From assembly GCA_002482815.1 (NCBI GenBank), contig DLGS01000421.1:1-19238 (forward strand): 19,238 bases of DNA, in the 5' to 3' direction. The notes under the pieces were generated by a model. That model had not been told where the DNA came from. It did not search any database and was given only the letters and a program-made list of their open reading frames with translations. Made by a program: the position numbers and the translations under genes. Below, in pieces: positions 15,377-19,238 of the stretch; position 1 is the stretch's first letter, and each line of letters begins with the position of its first letter. The stretch comes from Bacteroidetes bacterium UBA7688 (GTDB lineage Bacteria > Bacteroidota > Bacteroidia > Chitinophagales > Chitinophagaceae).

Positions 15377-16518
15377 TCTTTTATATAATTCTATCAGCCT
15401 TACTGTTGGGGTACCTGCTTCTAATGGTACTTTATTGCATTGGATGGAACTTGCAAAAAGAGTTTACCAGCGGTAAAGTTTTTCAGGCTCAAACAAAAAT
15501 ATCGGTTGTTATTGCTGCGCGAAACGAGTCGGCGAATATTCAAAAATGTCTGAATTGTATTCTGGCACAAAATTATCCGGCCCATCTTTTTGAAATAATA
15601 GTTGTTGATGACCACTCTACTGATAACACTGCAGGAATAGTGCGTGAAAATTTTGGTGAAAAGGTAAAAATTATTTCCCTATCTGATTTTATTTCTAATG
15701 ATGAAGAAGTGATTTCGTTCAAGAAAAGGGCTTTGGCTTTAGGGATCGAACAGAGTGAAGGTGCGCTTATCGTTACTACAGATGCTGATTGCTGGATGGG
15801 AGAAAAGTGGCTGTCCTTAATTGCCGAATTTTTTGAAACACATTCCGCTGAAATGATTGTTGCGCCGGTAAGATTCTCCTCCGACCGATCTTTATTACAA
15901 CTTTTTCAGTCATTGGATTTTATGACGATGCAGGGAATAACGGTCGCTACAATCCGGTTAAGGATGGGAATTATGTGCAACGGGGCAAACCTTGCTTTTT
16001 CAAGAGCCGCATTTTCTGCTGTGAATGGTTACGATGGAATAGAGCATTTGATTTCTGGTGACGATTATTTGTTGCAATCTAAAATAAAGCAGCAATATCC
16101 TGATGGAGTGCTTTATTTGAAATCAAAAGATGCTATAGTAGATACGCTGCCGCAGGAAACCTGGGCAGGATTTTTCAATCAGCGAATCCGCTGGGCTTCC
16201 AAGACCGGAAAGTATAAAGATCCGATAATGACAGTCGTATTATCGATGGTGTACCTTTTCAATATCGGTTTGTTTATTAGTTTCGTTGCCGGTTTCGTTC
16301 AGTCCAGATTTTTTATGCTGTTTTGCATAACCGGAATGCTAAAAATTTTGTTTGAATTAATCTTTCTTTTTGATGTTTCACGCTTCTTCAACAGGCAGAA
16401 ACAACTTTTCTATTTTCCTTTTTTTCAATCTCTTCATATAATTTATATCATTCTGGCAGGGTTTTTGAGCAGATTTGGTACATTTAGCTGGAAGCAGCGT
16501 TCTGTCAAACAAAACTAA
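15373..16518 (+). CDS. membrane glycosyltransferase, GT2 family
   Basis: 381 residues: an N-terminal transmembrane helix (about 2-22), a cytoplasmic GT-A domain (about 42-275) and three C-terminal membrane helices (about 286-308, 312-334, 350-368). The GT2 motifs are all there: SVVIAARNES at 44-53, VVDDHS with D79/D80, TTDADC with the D137-A-D139 metal-binding motif, SGDDYL with D230/D231 as the general base region, and QRIRW at 270-274. The Q-x-x-R-W motif places it with the processive or ceramide-glucosyltransferase-like GT2 enzymes that add sugars to lipid acceptors or growing chains from a nucleotide sugar. The product is not determinable. I prefer ATG 15373, which makes a 4-base overlap with the hydrolase stop; a GTG at 15337 is in frame but would overlap the upstream gene by 40 bases. 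Confidence 0.93.
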   Translation: MIFYIILSALLLGYLLLMVLYCIGWNLQKEFTSGKVFQAQTKISVVIAARNESANIQKCLNCILAQNYPAHLFEIIVVDDHSTDNTAGIVRENFGEKVKIISLSDFISNDEEVISFKKRALALGIEQSEGALIVTTDADCWMGEKWLSLIAEFFETHSAEMIVAPVRFSSDRSLLQLFQSLDFMTMQGITVATIRLRMGIMCNGANLAFSRAAFSAVNGYDGIEHLISGDDYLLQSKIKQQYPDGVLYLKSKDAIVDTLPQETWAGFFNQRIRWASKTGKYKDPIMTVVLSMVYLFNIGLFISFVAGFVQSRFFMLFCITGMLKILFELIFLFDVSRFFNRQKQLFYFPFFQSLHIIYIILAGFLSRFGTFSWKQRSVKQN

Positions 16519-16528
16519 ATACACAATT

Positions 16529-16933
16529 ATGCGTAAAGGAATTTTTTTAGGTTCGGTTTTACTTTTATTGGTGGTCGCTGTTTATGGCTATTGGTTTTAT
16601 TACCGGTCTTACAGCGATGGGCTTCGTGAAGGTTATTTTCAGAAGTTTTCCCGCAAAGGAAATATCTTTAAAACCTATGAAGGCGAACTCGTACAGGAAG
16701 GCTTTGGTAAAAGAACGATGCCTCAGGGCGGCCCCATTACAGCAAATTATTTCTACTTTTCAGTTGTTGACGAACAAATAGCCGATTCATTGGAACAGTG
16801 TATCGGTAAAGTCATCCGCGTTCATTATACGCAATATCAACGGTCAATACCATGGCGCGGCGATAATTATAACGGAAAAAATCAGGAGCCCGGCCAATAT
16901 ATCGTTGACAGGATTATAGTCGTGGAACCTTAA
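16529..16933 (+). CDS. small single-pass membrane protein of unknown function
   Basis: 134 residues from ATG 16529, 10 bases after the glycosyltransferase stop. Residues 4-24 form one hydrophobic segment (GIFLGSVLLLLVVAVYGYWF), which could be an uncleaved anchor. The remaining about 105 residues are soluble and beta-rich, with a Y-x-x-Y-S-x-G-x-R-x-G start, FSRKGNIFKTYEGEL at about 40-54, and a strand-rich end IVDRIIVVEP. I do not recognise a known enzyme or binding motif and see no catalytic set. The position as third gene of the hydrolase/glycosyltransferase unit suggests it is part of that membrane function, but small proteins also sit at operon ends by chance. A longer frame from GTG 16475 would overlap the glycosyltransferase by 44 bases and is not preferred. 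Confidence 0.8.
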   Translation: MRKGIFLGSVLLLLVVAVYGYWFYYRSYSDGLREGYFQKFSRKGNIFKTYEGELVQEGFGKRTMPQGGPITANYFYFSVVDEQIADSLEQCIGKVIRVHYTQYQRSIPWRGDNYNGKNQEPGQYIVDRIIVVEP

Positions 16934-16945
16934 AATGCTAATCGT

Positions 16946-16979
16946 AAAAAGCCGGACAAAATCAATCGTCCGGCTTTTT
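16946..16979. terminator. bidirectional intrinsic terminator between convergent genes
   Basis: A 12-bp stem (AAAAAGCCGGAC at 16946-16957 against GTCCGGCTTTTT at 16968-16979) with a 10-base loop. Read on the + strand it runs into TTTTTTGTTTTTG; read on the - strand the stem ends in a T run as well. It serves the small membrane protein gene (stop at 16933) and the aminotransferase gene (stop at 17004). Confidence 0.92.
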
Positions 16980-17003
16980 TGTTTTTGTATAGAGGCAAAA
17001 AGT

Positions 17004-18194
17004 TTATTGCAATAAGTCAAGTGCAAATTTTATTCGCTTAATAGCTTCGATAAGGTTGTCCATTGAAGTGGCAAAAGAAATCCTTATGTTGTGCGGACTG
17101 CCAAAAGCTGATCCATCTACAACCGTTACCAGTCCTTTGTGTAAAAGATACATGGCAATATCTTCTGCAGTTTTCATTTCCTGATCCCCATCTTTCTTTC
17201 CAAAAAATGAACTTACATCAGGGAAAGCATAAAATGCGCCGTCAGGATTGTTTATTTTAATTCCATTGATGCGGGCAAGATTTTTAATCACGTATTCTTT
17301 CCGTTCTTTAAAAGATTCCACCATTTCCATACTGGGGGCTAAATCTCCTAAAAGTGCTGCTACTGCGGCTCTTTGGGCTATAGAATTGGTTCCGGAAGTA
17401 AACTGTGACTGAAATTTGTCGCAGGCCTGAACTAAGTCTTTATTAGCAGCCATATAGCCTAATCTCCAGCCGGTCATGGCAAATCCTTTAGAAAATCCAT
17501 TGACCAAAACCACACGGTCTTTTATACTTTCAAACTGGGCAATACTTTCGTGTTTTCCTTTGTAATTGATGTATTCATAAATCTCATCACTCACAATGGT
17601 AATATTGGGATATCGTTCAAAAACACTTGCCAATGCAGCTAATTCTTCTCTGCTGTACACACTGCCGGTAGGATTGCACGGGGACGAAAAGATAAATAAT
17701 CTCGTCTTTGGCGTTATGGCAGCTTCCAGTTTTTCAGCAGAAATTTTGAAATCACTGTCAATGCCGCAATTGACATAAACAGGAACACCTTCACTCAGAC
17801 TTACCAGGCCGCCATAGGTTACCCAAAAGGGGGTAGGAATGATGGCCTCATCACCGGGATTGACCAGGCAAAGAATAGCATTCGCCAAAGACTGCTTAGC
17901 ACCTGTAGAAACGATGATGTTTTCAGGTAAGTAATCCAGGTTATTGTCTCTTTTCAGCTTTGTGCAAATGGCTTGTCTTAATTCAGGAATACCTGCTACC
18001 GGAGTATATTTAGTATATCCGTCTACCATTGCCTGCACAGCTGCATCACAAATATGTTGCGGCGTGCGGAAGTCCGGCTCCCCAAGGCTTAAATCAATAA
18101 TGTCTTTTCCCTGAGCTTTCAATTCGCGGCTAAGTTTAGCCATTCGTATTGTTTGTGGTTCAGATATTCTATCGAGTCTGTCGGCTAATTGCAT
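17004..18194 (-). CDS. PLP-dependent class I/II aminotransferase (aspartate aminotransferase-like)
   Basis: 396 residues, no signal peptide, so cytoplasmic. It has the class I fold-type I pattern: LSLGEPDF at 36-42, GYTKYTPVAGIPELR at 59-73, STGAKQSL at 96-103, SSPCNPTG at 170-177 with N174, D203 and Y206 (SDEIYEYI), the PLP lysine K236 in GFSKGFAMTGWRLGY, and R371 in NIRISF binding the substrate carboxylate. The GWRLGY block and the length fit the Igamma aspartate/prephenate aminotransferases rather than the larger class I eukaryotic-like enzymes. The family transfers the amino group between amino acids and 2-oxoglutarate or oxaloacetate; exact substrates are uncertain. It lies 31 bases after the receiver-domain gene on the same strand and ends at the bidirectional terminator, so it is probably cotranscribed with that gene. 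Confidence 0.95.
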   Translation of the reverse strand: MQLADRLDRISEPQTIRMAKLSRELKAQGKDIIDLSLGEPDFRTPQHICDAAVQAMVDGYTKYTPVAGIPELRQAICTKLKRDNNLDYLPENIIVSTGAKQSLANAILCLVNPGDEAIIPTPFWVTYGGLVSLSEGVPVYVNCGIDSDFKISAEKLEAAITPKTRLFIFSSPCNPTGSVYSREELAALASVFERYPNITIVSDEIYEYINYKGKHESIAQFESIKDRVVLVNGFSKGFAMTGWRLGYMAANKDLVQACDKFQSQFTSGTNSIAQRAAVAALLGDLAPSMEMVESFKERKEYVIKNLARINGIKINNPDGAFYAFPDVSSFFGKKDGDQEMKTAEDIAMYLLHKGLVTVVDGSAFGSPHNIRISFATSMDNLIEAIKRIKFALDLLQ

Positions 18195-18225
18195 TGGTTG
18201 TAGTTAAAGTAATTTTCGCTGGAGG

Positions 18226-18732
18226 CTATAATCTGTGGCCATTCATCAATAAAAATACGCTTAAAATGATAATGCAAATCATTGCAATAATCAGGAAGCG
18301 GATACTTTTTTTGGATGACTCGTAAGCGAATTTGGAATCCTCGTATTCATTGATTCTTTTCAGCGTGTTCTCCATACGGGCAAAAGCAGTTTCTCCTTTT
18401 ACGATATAATCGTAAGCGCCATATTTCATGCTGTCTACTGCTACTTGTATTTTGTCCTGGCCACTCACCATAATGACTTGGGTGGCAGGATATTTTTCTT
18501 TAATTTCCTTTAGAATCTGAACACCATTTTTAGCCGCAGTATTATGCGCATTTAAATGATAATCAAGAATGACAATAGACGGGTTTTGACGCATATTATT
18601 CAAAGCTTCTTCACCATTGTCATACAGGTTGAACGTGTAGTTAAAACGCTCAGCAAGATAGTCTTTCAACATCTCATTTTGTATGGGTTCGTCGTCTACC
18701 AAAAAGATAGGTTGTATTTCTTTTCCAGCCAT
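18226..18732 (-). CDS. receiver-domain protein with C-terminal membrane anchor
   Basis: 168 residues. A complete CheY-like receiver occupies about 6-128: acidic pair D13/D14 (FLVDDEP), phospho-acceptor D57 (VILDYHL), switch Ser90 (VMVSGQD-like VSGQD) and conserved Lys112 (YIVKGE). So the domain should be able to take phosphate from a histidine kinase. No DNA-binding or enzyme domain follows. Instead a short charged, possibly coiled-coil linker (about 118-141, RINEYEDSKFAYESSKK) leads to one hydrophobic helix at about 143-163 and a short tail NGHRL. This is a tail-anchored, single-domain regulator, which is unusual since most receivers are soluble. It lies 31 bases before the aminotransferase gene. 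No kinase gene is seen in the window. Upstream is an imperfect promoter (-33 TTG, -7 TAACTTTA). Confidence 0.9.
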   Translation of the reverse strand: MAGKEIQPIFLVDDEPIQNEMLKDYLAERFNYTFNLYDNGEEALNNMRQNPSIVILDYHLNAHNTAAKNGVQILKEIKEKYPATQVIMVSGQDKIQVAVDSMKYGAYDYIVKGETAFARMENTLKRINEYEDSKFAYESSKKSIRFLIIAMICIIILSVFLLMNGHRL

Positions 18733-18749
18733 TTTTCTTAGGTTTTTTA

Positions 18750-18776
18750 TAAAGTTAAAATATTTTGCTGCTGCAA
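18750..18776 (-). promoter_or_regulatory. candidate promoter for the receiver-domain gene
   Basis: On the minus strand a TTG (18774-18776) is followed after 16 bases by TAACTTTA (18750-18757), one mismatch from TAnnTTTG. It lies 18 bases upstream of the ATG at 18732. Confidence 0.3.
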
Positions 18777-18820
18777 GGTATTGCGGAAAAATTTAAAGTG
18801 GAAATTATAAGGAGTTTAAT

Positions 18821-19238
18821 TTATTTTTTAGTGTAACAAAACCCCATTCTAAGACCCAATGTAAAAGAAATATAGTTGTAGTTTATATTAAAATCTCCTA
18901 ATGGTACTTTTGGATATTGTGAACCATATCCTCCTGTTGAATAGTAAGTAGTATAATTCCGGTCTTTAAACCGATAGCCAATACCTGTAAAGCAATCGAT
19001 AACAAACAATTTCCCAATCACCAGTTCCAGGCCGGTTATCAAATCTGTACCCAATAAATTGGCTTTTTCATTTGATCTGCTAAAACTTCTGGTGTCACTT
19101 GCTCGTGCACCATCTTGAAAGAAGGCTGTATCATAATGCAAGGATTTGTACATTAAGCCTACCTGAATATAGTAGAAGCTATATTTTTTTGAAAGATAAT
19201 ATTTGGTATTTAATCTAAACGAATTGCCCGAATAAACC
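18821..19238 (-). CDS. hypothetical protein, C-terminal part (5' end outside window), probable beta-barrel
   Basis: The minus-strand frame is open from the window edge at 19238 to TAA at 18821-18823, so 138 or so residues of a longer gene are visible. They alternate polar and hydrophobic/aromatic residues in strands (FRLNTKYYLSKKYSFYYIQVGLMYKSLHYD, broken here for length: strands YYLSKKY, YYIQVGLMY, LITGLELVIG, VIDCFTGIGYRFK, ISFTLGLRMGF), with G-rich turns and an aromatic-rich DRNYTTYYSTGGYGSQYP loop. This is what the last strands of a small outer-membrane barrel or DUF3575-like protein look like, but I cannot assign a family. It ends in the basic CYTKK rather than an aromatic. The gene lies 88 bases before the receiver-domain gene on the same strand. 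Confidence 0.65.
   Translation of the reverse strand, partial: VYSGNSFRLNTKYYLSKKYSFYYIQVGLMYKSLHYDTAFFQDGARASDTRSFSRSNEKANLLGTDLITGLELVIGKLFVIDCFTGIGYRFKDRNYTTYYSTGGYGSQYPKVPLGDFNINYNYISFTLGLRMGFCYTKK

Noticed and set aside
1..19238. CRISPR array, insertion sequence, prophage, toxin-antitoxin or defence cluster
   Set aside because: No direct-repeat array, transposase, integrase, nuclease or reverse transcriptase domain seen in any frame; all large genes have an ordinary envelope or housekeeping assignment.

Overview
The window looks like an ordinary chromosomal stretch from a member of the Bacteroidota, most likely a Chitinophagaceae/Sphingobacteriales-type organism. The signs are two outer-membrane barrel receptors with N-terminal carboxypeptidase-regulatory-like domains, a protein with a type IX secretion (T9SS) type A sorting domain, signal peptides ending in ...A|Q, AT-rich upstream regions without clear Shine-Dalgarno sequences, and -7 elements of the form TAnnTTTG that are characteristic of this phylum. 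The lineage below phylum is inference.

Layout. 1-1537 (+): the C-terminal part of dxs (isoprenoid precursor synthesis), then a PAP2-type phosphatase. 1539-4418 (-): a TonB-receptor-like outer-membrane barrel that meets the phosphatase gene tail to tail with one base between them. 4560-8728 (-): a probable operon transcribed ddl, PASTA-domain membrane protein, T9SS-sorted cell-surface protein, rhodanese, ending in a strong terminator at 4560-4593. 8789-10879 (-): a DUF349 four-repeat cytoplasmic protein followed by a small periplasmic OmpA-like protein. 10969-14380 (-): a second outer-membrane barrel receptor and a DUF4197 lipid/periplasm-targeted protein, ending in a terminator at 10969-10999. 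14522-16933 (+): a compact three-gene operon of an alpha/beta hydrolase, a membrane glycosyltransferase 2 (4-base ATGA overlap) and a small single-pass membrane protein. 16946-16979: a bidirectional terminator shared with the convergent minus-strand genes. 17004-19238 (-): the 3' part of a probable barrel protein, a receiver-domain protein with a C-terminal membrane anchor, and a class I/II aminotransferase.

How it fits together. Much of the window serves the cell envelope: isoprenoid supply (Dxs), possible lipid-phosphate removal (PAP2), peptidoglycan precursor synthesis (Ddl) beside a peptidoglycan-type PASTA protein, outer-membrane transport barrels, a surface protein and a membrane glycosyltransferase. 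I see no tRNA or rRNA gene, CRISPR array, insertion sequence, integrase, toxin-antitoxin pair or phage gene, and no gap over 300 bases without a gene. I did not find a clear new defence or mobile system. The most unusual items are the tail-anchored, output-less receiver protein, the kinase-less PASTA protein in the ddl operon, and the hydrolase/glycosyltransferase/small membrane protein operon.
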